Assembly (NCBI GenBank): GCA_040383485.1
Contig: JBEIDK010000004.1
Span: forward strand, 1-64,000
Reading direction: 5' to 3'
Length of the DNA stretch: 64,000 nucleotides
From: JBEIDK01 sp040383485
GTDB taxonomy: Bacteria; Bacteroidota; Bacteroidia; UBA4408
In this document: positions 46,599 to 54,988 of the stretch, one piece after another
Numbering within the stretch: position 1 is the stretch's first letter
How the letters are laid out: every line of letters starts with the position of its first letter
The notes under the pieces: model-generated
The model's database searches: none
Seen by the model: the letters and a program-made list of their open reading frames with translations, nothing else
Told to the model about the DNA's origin: nothing
Made by a program: the position numbers and the translations under genes

Positions 46599-47528
46599 TT
46601 ATTCATAAACTTTTTCAATTATATATAAAGGTCTATTTCTTGAAGCGTCTAATACTCTCCAAAGATATTCACCTAATATTCCTAGAGCAATCATTTGAAA
46701 TGAGCCAATAAATAATGAAACTAGCATTATACTTGTATATCCACTTAAATTAATATTTCCAGATAATTTACTGTAAAGAACAAATGAAGCATAAGCTAAG
46801 GAAATTAGCCCTAGAACTAATCCTAATATTGTAATGATTCTGATAGGGAAATAGGAGAAGGATATAAACGAATCAATAAATAGTTTTATTTTCTTTTTTA
46901 AAGTCCATTTCGATTCTCCAATCTCTCTTTTCAATCTGGTATAAGGAATGCTTACCATTTCATAATTCATCCAGGCAAGCAAATAAAGAGAATTAGTGTT
47001 TTTTTCTTTTATTTTCAATAATTCAGCCCTTAATTGTTCATCGAACAATACAAAATCAAAGCCTCCTTTAGGTATATTTTCTAGTGCTAACTTTTTAATC
47101 AAATAGTGGAAAATATTTGATAATGATTTGTAGAAGAATGATTCATTCCTATTAATTCTGTTGGCAACAACAAATTTAATTCCCTTTTGCCAATATGAAA
47201 ACATTTTAGCGATAAGCTCTGGTGGGTCTTGTAAATCAGCTGAAATAACCGAGAAACAGTCGCCTGTTCCAATTTGTAATCCCGCTATTATTGCATTGTA
47301 TGAACCAACATTCCCTGCTAATTTAACTACCTTAACTTTCCCTGGATATTTATTTTTTTGAAATATCAGTTCATTCAATGTATTATCCTTACTACCGTCA
47401 TCAACAAAAATATATTCGAATAAAGTTTCAGCTGGGAAGTTTGATTCATTTTCAATTAACCTATTCAAGGTAGGATTAATATTTTCCTCATTAAAATAAC
47501 AAGGTATTACTATCGAAATTTTTGCCAT
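46599..47528 (-). CDS. Family 2 glycosyltransferase, GtrB/ArnC/DPM1-like, with two C-terminal membrane helices
   Basis: 309 residues. GT-A domain: SIVIPCYFNEENINPTL, YIFVDDGSKDNTL (DDGS), VVKLAGNVGSYNAIIAGLQIGTGD, ISADLQDPPELI (DxQ/D metal site), KGGFDFVLFD and ESKWTLKKKIKLFIDSF. Two hydrophobic helices follow (about 225-250 and 265-290), ending GEYLWRVLDASRNRPLYIIEKV. This matches enzymes that transfer a sugar from a nucleotide donor to undecaprenyl phosphate. The flipped lipid-linked sugar would then decorate a surface glycan; the sugar is unknown. The aminotransferase-like gene lies 74 bases upstream. Confidence 0.92.
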   Translation of the reverse strand: MAKISIVIPCYFNEENINPTLNRLIENESNFPAETLFEYIFVDDGSKDNTLNELIFQKNKYPGKVKVVKLAGNVGSYNAIIAGLQIGTGDCFSVISADLQDPPELIAKMFSYWQKGIKFVVANRINRNESFFYKSLSNIFHYLIKKLALENIPKGGFDFVLFDEQLRAELLKIKEKNTNSLYLLAWMNYEMVSIPYTRLKREIGESKWTLKKKIKLFIDSFISFSYFPIRIITILGLVLGLISLAYASFVLYSKLSGNINLSGYTSIMLVSLFIGSFQMIALGILGEYLWRVLDASRNRPLYIIEKVYE

Positions 47529-47602
47529 TTATTTTTTTAAAATAAGATAATTAAATTATTAACATATTCTACAATTTCTGTATTCATTTCTGGCCATATT
47601 AG

Positions 47603-48631
47603 TTAATTTAAAATGTAGTTTGCTGTTTTTTCTGAGATTGGTAAATTCCCGTTACTATATATTAATTTACTGTAACATTTTTGAAAATGACATCGAATAG
47701 CATAATAAAGAAGAATTACAATATCAGTGTTTATGTGGCAACTTTGAAGGTCATTTATTTTTGAGGTTTGAATAACATATAAATGATTAAATGATGTAGG
47801 TTTTTTATTTGTTAACGATAGAATAAATTTTTCTAAGGAACTTAATTTTTCATAATACCAGCATCCATACCTTTCTCCTTCTTGTGCCCAATTATTATTA
47901 TGTTTTAGTTTTATTGATGAAAGTAAAGTTTGAAATTTGCCAAGCCTAATTTTATAACCAATTTTTTTGTTACGTTTTTTTTGTTGCGAACCATAATTGG
48001 TTAGGATAGTTCTTCTTTGGGCAAAACTTTCATTAGTAATAATTCCAAAAGGATCTAAATAGGCATCTGATTTTTTTTGAGTATAAGTGCTTTTAGCATT
48101 AATATACTCCAAGCTACTAATTAATTTTTTGTAGAATGAAGTTCTATGCACTTTTGCAATATTTTCAATAAATAATGAGTTGTATTTTTTTAGAATTAAA
48201 ATATTCTCTTCTAGTTCAATTATTTTACCATGTAAGTGAACTGGAATAATTGCCTCTAGATTGCTGGTAAAAGTCGTTATGATTTTTGTAGTATTAATCT
48301 TATAAATGCTTTCATAAGACTCTACTAAAATTGGTTTAGCGCATGCAAATGTTAGTAATAATGTTGCTGAGATGTATTTATTAGAAGGAACAATAACTGC
48401 ATTACCATTGCAAATATTCAATGCCACTAATGAAGTTTGTAAATCATATAACCTAATATTTTCTTCCAAAGAATGTGAATCTTGATTAAAGTATGAATAA
48501 TATTTTTTAAATGGTTTCAATTTGTTTTCTAAAGTAAAATAAATATAGTCATGAAAATATGAGTAATCACTTAACGATATTGAATTTAAAGATTTACAGG
48601 TAATATTAAATTTAAAAAAATATGTATTCAT
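47603..48631 (-). CDS. Highly diverged DegT/DnrJ/EryC1-type sugar aminotransferase homologue (FdtB position), motifs eroded
   Basis: 342 residues, slightly short for the family. It can be aligned end to end with FdtB/QdtB sugar aminotransferases (VPSNKYISATLLLT, IIPVHLHGKI, LTNYGSQQKK, NHLYVIQT, LPISEKTANY), but key motifs are changed. EDAAQAHG has become ENIAKVHR (Asn157 in place of the PLP-nitrogen Asp, Lys160 for Gln). The Lys-loop is TYTQKKSDAYLDPFGIIT, keeping Lys187 at the Schiff-base position. NSRLDEIQA has become KIRLGKFQT. HYPIPPHxQ has become YYAIRCHFQ. The C-terminus stops early after LPISEKTANYILN. It abuts the acetyltransferase gene with no gap. It may be an inactive, repurposed or decaying enzyme, or one with altered chemistry. 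Confidence 0.7.
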   Translation of the reverse strand: MNTYFFKFNITCKSLNSISLSDYSYFHDYIYFTLENKLKPFKKYYSYFNQDSHSLEENIRLYDLQTSLVALNICNGNAVIVPSNKYISATLLLTFACAKPILVESYESIYKINTTKIITTFTSNLEAIIPVHLHGKIIELEENILILKKYNSLFIENIAKVHRTSFYKKLISSLEYINAKSTYTQKKSDAYLDPFGIITNESFAQRRTILTNYGSQQKKRNKKIGYKIRLGKFQTLLSSIKLKHNNNWAQEGERYGCWYYEKLSSLEKFILSLTNKKPTSFNHLYVIQTSKINDLQSCHINTDIVILLYYAIRCHFQKCYSKLIYSNGNLPISEKTANYILN

Positions 48632-49174
48632 TTATATTTTTTCAAAAAAGTATTTTTTCCCATTAATAGATTCGTACTCTGTTCCATTCCAAGTAAGTTT
48701 GTTTGCGTCCTCATCGATATAAGCAATAAATTTCGCTGGATTTCCTACAACAAGACTATAAGGCTTTACATCTTTTGTAACAACTGAACCTGCGCCAATT
48801 AAAGAAAATGCACCAATATTCAAACCTCCTAGAATTATTGCTCCTGCACCAATCGAGGCATTATTTTCAATAATAGTTTTTTTTAATTTGCTTGGATATA
48901 TTTTTGATTTAGGATATTTATTGTTGGTAAACGTTGCATTTGGTCCAACAAAAACATTGTCCTTAATTTCAATACCATCCCATAAATATACACCTGATTT
49001 AATTGTTACATTATCTCCAATAATTACATCATTTTCAATAAAGGTATGACAATTAATATTACAATTTTTACCAATAATGGCACCTTCAAGGATAATAGCA
49101 AATTGCCAAATCAATGTATCATCACCAATTTTATTGGTATGTACTTCTGCTAATTTATTTATTACAACTGCCAT
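48632..49174 (-). CDS. Hexapeptide-repeat N-acetyltransferase, FdtC/QdtC/WxcM-N-like
   Basis: 180 residues of left-handed beta-helix. Repeats of [LIV]-G-x4 are visible: IGDDTLIWQFA, IIGKNCNINCHTFIENDVIIGDNVTIKSG, VFVGPNATFTNNKYP, IIENNASIGAGAIILGGLNIGAFSLIGAGSVVTKDVKPYSLVVGNPAKFI. HTNKIGDDTxIWQF at the start, the conserved NDxxP-type loop (TNNKYPKSK) and location directly after FdtA-type genes point to 3-N-acetylation of a dTDP-3-amino-3,6-dideoxyhexose. Acetyl-CoA is the expected donor. The gene starts one base after the stop of the ketoisomerase gene, a tight operon. Confidence 0.85.
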   Translation of the reverse strand: MAVVINKLAEVHTNKIGDDTLIWQFAIILEGAIIGKNCNINCHTFIENDVIIGDNVTIKSGVYLWDGIEIKDNVFVGPNATFTNNKYPKSKIYPSKLKKTIIENNASIGAGAIILGGLNIGAFSLIGAGSVVTKDVKPYSLVVGNPAKFIAYIDEDANKLTWNGTEYESINGKKYFFEKI

Positions 49175-49175
49175 T

Positions 49176-49589
49176 TTAACTTTCTAAAAATTCATTATAG
49201 TTTCTTATGTAATCATTTTCAGAGTACTTTTCAGAAGTTAGTACCAAGCATATTGCTCCCGAAGAGAAATTTACTTCTGATGACCAAATATTTGGTGGAA
49301 TATGCAACCCAAAGTAGGGTCTATTTAATTGAACATTCCGTTTTGTTTTTCCATCATCAAGTATTACTTCGAAGGCGCCACTTAAAGCTATTAAAAATTG
49401 ATGACATTGTTTGTGCGCATGTGCTCCACGAGACTCACCACCTGGTATATCATACAAATAGAAAACTCTCTTAATGTCAAAAGGAATTTCAATTGAATTT
49501 TGAACCGATGTCAAGTTCCCTGCTCTAAACTCTACTTTTGGTAAATAGATTATCGAACAATCAAAAACAGTAGGTTTATTCTTTTGCAT
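49176..49589 (-). CDS. fdtA: FdtA-type sugar 3,4-ketoisomerase (WxcM-like cupin), copy 1
   Basis: 137 residues, one cupin domain. FdtA/QdtA enzymes isomerise dTDP-4-keto-6-deoxyglucose to the 3-keto sugar that is then aminated and acetylated. Conserved blocks: FDIKRVFYLYDIPGGESRGAHAHK (the His57-x-His59 pair is intact), QFLIALSGAFEVILDDG, LNRPYFGLHIPPNIWSSEVNFSSGAICLVLTSEKYSENDYIRNYNEF. Its start overlaps the 3' end of the second copy by 14 bases. The complete active-site pair suggests that this is the working enzyme. Confidence 0.85.
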   Translation of the reverse strand: MQKNKPTVFDCSIIYLPKVEFRAGNLTSVQNSIEIPFDIKRVFYLYDIPGGESRGAHAHKQCHQFLIALSGAFEVILDDGKTKRNVQLNRPYFGLHIPPNIWSSEVNFSSGAICLVLTSEKYSENDYIRNYNEFLES

Positions 49590-49986
49590 AATTTAAAAAG
49601 TCATTAAAGTCTCTAATATAATTGAATTCATCATAAGTTTCACTAGCAGCTATGAATGCTACAGAATTAGTAGAAAAATTCTCTAAACCTCTCCATGTCT
49701 TTTTAGGCACATATAAGCCAGTATATGAACGGTTAAGTGTGTAGCAATGTTCATTGATACCATCATTAACAATTACATCAAAACTACCAGAAAGAGCTAT
49801 AATTATTTCGCTTGAAGTTTTGTAAGCGTGTCCACTTCTAACTGCACCTCCCGGAACATCATAAATCCAGTAGGTTCGTTTTATCTCGAATGGTATTTGA
49901 TTATTGCTTTCAAAAAAGGAGAGATTTCCACGCGTATCAAATATCTTTGGTAATTCAATTAATCGGGCATTATTTATGTTTGTCAT
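49576..49986 (-). CDS. FdtA-type sugar 3,4-ketoisomerase homologue, copy 2, with His-to-Tyr change
   Basis: 136 residues, collinear with copy 1: PKIFDTRGNLSFFE, FEIKRTYWIYDVPGGAVRSGHAYKTSSE, IIALSGSFDVIVNDG, LNRSYTGLYVPKKTWRGLENFSTNSVAFIAASETYDEFNYIRDFNDFL. The catalytic HAH of the family is HAY here (His53 kept, Tyr55 replacing the second His). N-terminal FDTRGNLSFFE is closer to the consensus than in copy 1. It may be inactive, may act on another keto sugar, or may pair with copy 1, since family members are dimers. It is the first gene of the leftward operon. Confidence 0.82.
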   Translation of the reverse strand: MTNINNARLIELPKIFDTRGNLSFFESNNQIPFEIKRTYWIYDVPGGAVRSGHAYKTSSEIIIALSGSFDVIVNDGINEHCYTLNRSYTGLYVPKKTWRGLENFSTNSVAFIAASETYDEFNYIRDFNDFLNYAKE

Positions 49987-50213
49987 ATTTATTTTAAAAC
50001 ATTTAATCTTAGAGAATTTAATATTATTAATTTATTTTTATTTTGTTGCTAATATAATATTTACAAATAAGTTGCATTATTTCAGAATTGATTAACTTTA
50101 AATAATAATTATGCCCAACTAATTTGATGCTAATTACTTATTAGGTTAAATATTGAAATGCCTTGAATTTAAGTATTAATATTGCCTAACATTGTTTTAG
50201 TAAATACAACTTT

Positions 50214-51884
50214 ATGTCAAATAATTTAAAAATAGCCCTTGCCCAGTTAAATTTTCAAGTAGCAAATTTCGATTATAACCAGAATAAAATTATTAAAAAT
50301 ATTGAGTTGGCTAAAAATAATAATTGCGATATTGTTGTTTTCCCAGAATTGTGTGTTTGTGCTTACCCCCCTAGAGATTTTTTAGAATTTAATAATTTTA
50401 TAGAGAAGTGCAATGTTTCAATAATGGAGATTGCCGAGCATACAAAAGATATTGCCGTTGTAATTGGCGCTCCATCATATAATAAAACTGGTCGTGGCAA
50501 GAAGCTGTTTAACTCTGCTTATTTTTTGTTTGAGCAAAAAGTAGTTCACAAGTATTCTAAAGGTTTATTGCCAACATATGATGTTTTTGATGAATTTAGA
50601 TATTTTGAACCGTCCCAAATTTTCGAAATATTAGAATTTAAGGGCAATAAAATAGCACTTACTATTTGCGAAGATTTATGGGACGAAGAAATTGAAGATT
50701 ATGATGGTGATGGATATTTAAATAAAACATATTCCATTTCACCAATGGAAGTCTTATCAAAACAGAATCCAGATTTTATTATAAATATTGCGGCATCTCC
50801 GTTCGATTATAAACACGCAATTGATAGAAAAAAGGTATTAATTAAAAATGCAATAAAATATAATTTACCTTTATTTTATGTAAACCATATTGGCGCTCAA
50901 ACCGAGCTTATTTTTGATGGAGGTTCACTAGCAATTAATTCAGATGGTAAAATTATTAAAGAAGCTAAATATTTTGAAGAAGAAATTATGATTATTGATT
51001 CGAGTCAAAATAAGCAAATAGAAAACATGTTCAATGAAGATACAAAGGAAATAGAACTTATTTATAAAGCATTATTGCTTGGAGTTAATGATTTCTTTGT
51101 TAAAATGGGTTTCAAAAAAGCAATAATTGGCTTATCTGGAGGAATTGATTCTGCACTTGTTTGTGTATTGGCCACTAAAGCGCTTGGCGCAGATAATGTG
51201 CATGCAGTTTTATTGCCTTCTAAGTTTTCATCTGAACATAGTATTAAGGATGCAAAAGATTTGGCAGAAGTTTTAGGAATTTCATACCAAATTTTGCCAA
51301 TTCAAGAATCTGTTGATGCCTCTGAAAAGTTGCTAGAAGAAACTTTTAAAAACTTACCTTCGGGTATTGCAGAAGAGAATTTGCAGGCTAGAACTAGAGC
51401 CATTTTACTGATGGCTATAAGTAATAAGTTCGGTTATATTTTACTTAATACTTCAAATAAAAGTGAGGCAGCAGTTGGCTATGGCACACTTTACGGAGAT
51501 ATGTGTGGAGGGTTAAGTGTAATTGCTGATTTATATAAAACACAGGTATATGAATTGTGTAGATATATAAATAGAAATGATATTGTTATTCCTCTAAACA
51601 CAATTTCAAAACCACCATCAGCTGAGTTGCGTCCAAACCAAAAAGATAGTGATTCTTTGCCAGATTACGAAATTCTTGATAAAGTACTATATGAGTATAT
51701 TGAAAATCGCAAAGGTAAAAATGAAATTATTGAGTTAGGATTCGACGAAGATTTAGTAAATAGAATTACTAATTTAGTAAATTCCAATGAATTTAAAAGA
51801 CATCAAAGTCCTCCAATTTTAAGAGTATCTTCAAAAGCTTTTGGTATGGGTAGAAGAATGCCTATAGTAGCAAAGTATAATTAA
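50214..51884 (+). CDS. nadE: Glutamine-dependent NAD+ synthetase
   Basis: NadE (EC 6.3.5.1) converts deamido-NAD to NAD using glutamine. Two domains in 556 residues: an N-terminal nitrilase-type glutaminase (1 to about 265) with Glu45 in FPELCVCAYPPRDFLE, Lys in KGLLPTYDVFDEFRYF and the nucleophile Cys in LTICEDLWDEE; and a C-terminal ATP-pyrophosphatase with the P-loop GLSGGIDSALV, LPSKFSSEHS, NLQARTRAILLMAISNKFG, LLNTSNKSEAAVGYGTLYGDMCGGL and PPSAELRPNQKDSDSLPDYE. The permease gene follows after 15 bases. It is on the opposite metabolic side to the ACMSD enzyme at 3.4 kb. Confidence 0.97.
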   Translation: MSNNLKIALAQLNFQVANFDYNQNKIIKNIELAKNNNCDIVVFPELCVCAYPPRDFLEFNNFIEKCNVSIMEIAEHTKDIAVVIGAPSYNKTGRGKKLFNSAYFLFEQKVVHKYSKGLLPTYDVFDEFRYFEPSQIFEILEFKGNKIALTICEDLWDEEIEDYDGDGYLNKTYSISPMEVLSKQNPDFIINIAASPFDYKHAIDRKKVLIKNAIKYNLPLFYVNHIGAQTELIFDGGSLAINSDGKIIKEAKYFEEEIMIIDSSQNKQIENMFNEDTKEIELIYKALLLGVNDFFVKMGFKKAIIGLSGGIDSALVCVLATKALGADNVHAVLLPSKFSSEHSIKDAKDLAEVLGISYQILPIQESVDASEKLLEETFKNLPSGIAEENLQARTRAILLMAISNKFGYILLNTSNKSEAAVGYGTLYGDMCGGLSVIADLYKTQVYELCRYINRNDIVIPLNTISKPPSAELRPNQKDSDSLPDYEILDKVLYEYIENRKGKNEIIELGFDEDLVNRITNLVNSNEFKRHQSPPILRVSSKAFGMGRRMPIVAKYN

Positions 51885-51899
51885 CTTGAGCTAATAGAA

Positions 51900-53138
51900 A
51901 TGCTTTTAATAATTGACATAGATAAGTGGCAAGAAATTACCTCAACAATTAAGCAAAACAAGCTTCGTACAATACTAACTGGTTTTAGTGTTGCATGGGG
52001 TATTTTTATGCTTATTATTTTACTAGGTTCTGGCAAAGGATTAGAGAATGGTGTTGAAAAACAATTTGCTGGTGATGCAATTAATTCTATTTGGTTTTAC
52101 AGCGGTCAAACTTCAATTGCATACAAAGGATTGAGGCCTGGAAGAAATATTAAATTTACTAATTCTGATTATGAATTAGTAAAAAGAGAGTTTCCGGATG
52201 CAACACAAATTGCTTCACGAGCCAATGTTGATATTCGAGAAATAAGTTATAAAAATAAGTATGGCAATTTTAATGTTCAAGCAAGTTTGGCGGGAATGCA
52301 ATATGCTGAAAATATTAAAATTTTAGATGGTAGATTTATCAATATTATTGATGAACAGATGCAAAGAAAGGTAGTTATTATTGGCCTTCCAGTGAAAGAG
52401 GAATTGTTTAAATTAGAAAGTCCGATTGGTAAACATATTTCTATTGGTGGCTTTTCTTTTTTAGTGGTTGGAGTTTTTAAAGATAGTGGTGGCCCAGGCG
52501 ATAATAATAGAATTTATATTCCAACAACGACTGCTCAAATTGTGTTTTTTGGAAATAAAAGATTCGGGCAATTAGTTATGTCGAATAAGACCAACGATGA
52601 GGCAAATAGCGCTTTACTAACAGCAAAAGTAAAAAAAAGGTTAGCGCAAATACATGATTTTTCAGTTGATGATCCAAGGGCAATGTATATAAACAATAAT
52701 CTAGAAAATTTTAAACGTATTTCAAGCGTGCTCATTGGAATTAGATTTTTTATTTGGATAATTGGTTTTGGAACTATCATTGCAGGTATGGTAGGGATAA
52801 GCAACATCATGATGATTGTTGTTAAAGAGCGTACAAAAGAAATTGGAATACGAAAGTCATTAGGAGCAACGGCTTTTTCAATAGTTTCTCTTATTATACA
52901 GGAATCAATTCTAATAACTAGCATTTCAGGATACATCGGACTAATACTTGGACTGTTAGTTTTAAATTTAGGCAAAGAATACCTACCACAAAATGATTTT
53001 TTTTATAATCCTGAAGTTGATTTAATAATTGCATTGAAAGCAACAGTGCTTTTGATAATTTCTGGGGCTTTAGCAGGACTTATTCCTGCTATTAAGGCAG
53101 CATCAGTTAAGCCTGTGGAGGCTTTAAAAGAAGAGTAA
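51900..53138 (+). CDS. ABC transporter permease, MacB/FtsX type
   Basis: 412 residues. Topology is typical of the MacB family: an N-terminal helix (about 24-45) after KWQEITSTIKQNKLRTILTGFSVAWGIFMLI, a large periplasmic domain (MacB_PCD, about 46-270) and three C-terminal helices (about 280-305, 325-355, 375-400) with the FtsX motif IVVKERTKEIGIRKSLGATAFSI and the ending AGLIPAIKAASVKPVEALKEE. No ATPase gene lies nearby, so its partner must be elsewhere. Such permeases act in export or mechanotransmission at the inner membrane. Cotranscription with nadE is likely from the 15-base gap. Confidence 0.9.
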   Translation: MLLIIDIDKWQEITSTIKQNKLRTILTGFSVAWGIFMLIILLGSGKGLENGVEKQFAGDAINSIWFYSGQTSIAYKGLRPGRNIKFTNSDYELVKREFPDATQIASRANVDIREISYKNKYGNFNVQASLAGMQYAENIKILDGRFINIIDEQMQRKVVIIGLPVKEELFKLESPIGKHISIGGFSFLVVGVFKDSGGPGDNNRIYIPTTTAQIVFFGNKRFGQLVMSNKTNDEANSALLTAKVKKRLAQIHDFSVDDPRAMYINNNLENFKRISSVLIGIRFFIWIIGFGTIIAGMVGISNIMMIVVKERTKEIGIRKSLGATAFSIVSLIIQESILITSISGYIGLILGLLVLNLGKEYLPQNDFFYNPEVDLIIALKATVLLIISGALAGLIPAIKAASVKPVEALKEE

Positions 53139-53265
53139 TAATTTATATAGGAATTAAAATTATTAAATAAAATTAGTAATAACCATTACTAAATGAGATT
53201 AAGTTTTTGTTAAGAAAACGGTTGATAAGTTTTATTGTCAAAAAAAAATTGATTTCAATTACACG

Positions 53266-53273
53266 TACTTTTG
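53266..53273 (+). promoter_or_regulatory. Candidate -7 promoter box for the LUD/DUF2007/cdsA operon
   Basis: TACTTTTG matches TAnnTTTG, 31 bases before ATG 53305. A TTG at 53249-53251 lies only 14 bases upstream, shorter than canonical, so the -33 assignment is weak. Confidence 0.45.
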
Positions 53274-53304
53274 AAGAAAATTAATTCCATTAACAAAACT
53301 AAAA

Positions 53305-53943
53305 ATGGAAGATTCAACTAATAAAGAAAAACTATTAAAAAAAATTAGAATCGCTTTGATAAATACTACTATTGAAACCAAAGATTACGCTGTAGATTTT
53401 GACAGTGCAATACAGACAGAGACAGATGATTCTCTTGAAATTCAATTTGCCAAAAGTTTCACTCAATCAGGTGGAAAGTTTGTCTTTTGCATTGACGAAA
53501 ATGAATTTTTAGAAAACTTACAATATATTGTTTCTGAAAATGAATGGAAGCAAATATATTGTTCTGAACCAGGACTGCTAGCTTTAGTAAGCAAAGCTGA
53601 TGTTACTATATTGAATTCAGAAAGTGATTTGAAAGAGGTGAAAATTGCAATAACTTCTTGCGAGCAATTAGTTGGTAAAACTGGAAGTATTATGGTATCA
53701 TCTCAACAATCAAATATGAGGATACTACCTTTTGCCGCCCAAACACACATTGTGCTTGCTAATACATCACAAATTTGTTGTGAAACTAAAGATGCATTGG
53801 CATTTTTGAAACAGAAATATGGGAATACTTTGCCAGCAAATTTTACTTTTATTAGAGGTAATACTTTATTATCAGATAATCGTCAAGATAAAGAAAGTTT
53901 AAAGGAAGTATTTGTTTTTTTAATTGACGATTCAAGTAATTAA
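53305..53943 (+). CDS. LUD domain protein (LutC/YkgG family)
   Basis: 212 residues. The LUD fold of LutC-like proteins is indicated by an N-terminal helical region with KKIRIALIN and the Rossmann-like blocks FVFCIDENEFLENLQYIV, VTILNSESDLKEVKIAITSCEQLVGKTGSIMVSSQQSNMR, PFAAQTHIVLANTSQI and PANFTFIRG. In other bacteria LutC belongs to the lactate-oxidising LutABC complex; here it has no LutA or LutB beside it and stands before DUF2007 and cdsA. The biochemical role in this setting is unknown. Confidence 0.85.
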   Translation: MEDSTNKEKLLKKIRIALINTTIETKDYAVDFDSAIQTETDDSLEIQFAKSFTQSGGKFVFCIDENEFLENLQYIVSENEWKQIYCSEPGLLALVSKADVTILNSESDLKEVKIAITSCEQLVGKTGSIMVSSQQSNMRILPFAAQTHIVLANTSQICCETKDALAFLKQKYGNTLPANFTFIRGNTLLSDNRQDKESLKEVFVFLIDDSSN

Positions 53944-53961
53944 TAATCAAATAATATTATT

Positions 53962-54171
53962 ATGGATAATGATTGGGTATGTATAGCTAAGTTTGCGAAC
54001 CCTCAAACTTCTAGTATTGCAAAAGCAATTTTAGAAGAAAATGAAATTGAGGCAGTTGAAATTAACAAAAGAGATAGCGCAACTGCACTCTTCGGATATG
54101 TAGAACTCATGGTTTCTTCTACTCAAGAAAAACAAGCTTCAGAACTTATTGCTTCTTTGATAAACGAATAA
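53962..54171 (+). CDS. DUF2007 small protein
   Basis: 69 residues. The pattern WVCIAKFANPQTSSIAKAILEENEIEAVEINKRDS, FGYVELMVSSTQEKQASELI matches DUF2007 (putative signal-transducing protein), a ferredoxin-like or ACT-like small fold of unknown function. It is in an operon: 18 bases after the LUD gene and one base before cdsA. Confidence 0.88.
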   Translation: MDNDWVCIAKFANPQTSSIAKAILEENEIEAVEINKRDSATALFGYVELMVSSTQEKQASELIASLINE

Positions 54172-54172
54172 G

Positions 54173-54988
54173 ATGCTGCAACGTTCAATTACTGGTGCTA
54201 TTTTCGTAATTGTATTAATTAGTTGTATTTCTTTCAATCAATACACCTTCTTTTCTTTATTTTTTTTAATAACCATTCTTGGCATTAAAGAGTTTTATAC
54301 TATTGCCAAAATCGGAGAAAATAAACCTCAACCCATTTATGGTACTTTTTTAGCAGGGTTAATGTTTTTTATTTTTTTTATAGATGCTTTTTTTATTCAT
54401 AATTCAAGAGTAATTTTACTGCTCATTCCTTTCGTATATGTACTTTTTTTTACGGAATTATATTTAAAAAAAAACTACCCATTTAGAGATATTGCCTATA
54501 CCATAATTGGCCTAGTTTATGTAGCATTACCATTTAGTTTATTAAATTATATTGTACATTATAAAATGTATGTAACGGAATATAATCCAACTATATTATT
54601 AGGTATGTTTTTTATGATTTGGGCTAATGATACTGGAGCTTATTTATCGGGAAGGTATTTTGGTAAAAGAAAACTTTTTGAAAGAATATCACCAAAAAAA
54701 ACATGGGAAGGAGCAATAGGAGGAGCTTTAGTAGCGCTAACAACTGCATATATTGTTTCGAAATTTTTCAAAGAGCTTGCACCTGAGCACTGGTATGCCT
54801 TAGGAATAATTATTGTAGTTGCAGGAAACTTTGGTGATTTAATTGAATCACTTTATAAAAGAAGTAAAAACATTAAAGATTCTGGAACCATTTTACCGGG
54901 ACATGGAGGAATTCTGGATAGGTTTGACAGCTTACTGTATTCAATTCCATTTATTTTTACCTACCTAGCTGTAGTTGATTATTTATAG
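54173..54988 (+). CDS. cdsA: Phosphatidate cytidylyltransferase
   Basis: CdsA (EC 2.7.7.41) makes CDP-diacylglycerol from phosphatidate and CTP in the inner membrane. 271 residues with about eight helices. Signature near the C-terminus: NDTGAYLSGRYFGKRKLFERISPKKTWEGAIGG and GNFGDLIESLYKRSKNIKDSGTILPGHGGILDRFDSLL, which contains the CDP-alcohol-type S-x8-R-x4-KD-x4-GPGHGG-x2-DRxD pattern. It ends convergently with the peptidase gene, overlapping 10 bases. It acts downstream of PlsY. Confidence 0.96.
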   Translation: MLQRSITGAIFVIVLISCISFNQYTFFSLFFLITILGIKEFYTIAKIGENKPQPIYGTFLAGLMFFIFFIDAFFIHNSRVILLLIPFVYVLFFTELYLKKNYPFRDIAYTIIGLVYVALPFSLLNYIVHYKMYVTEYNPTILLGMFFMIWANDTGAYLSGRYFGKRKLFERISPKKTWEGAIGGALVALTTAYIVSKFFKELAPEHWYALGIIIVVAGNFGDLIESLYKRSKNIKDSGTILPGHGGILDRFDSLLYSIPFIFTYLAVVDYL

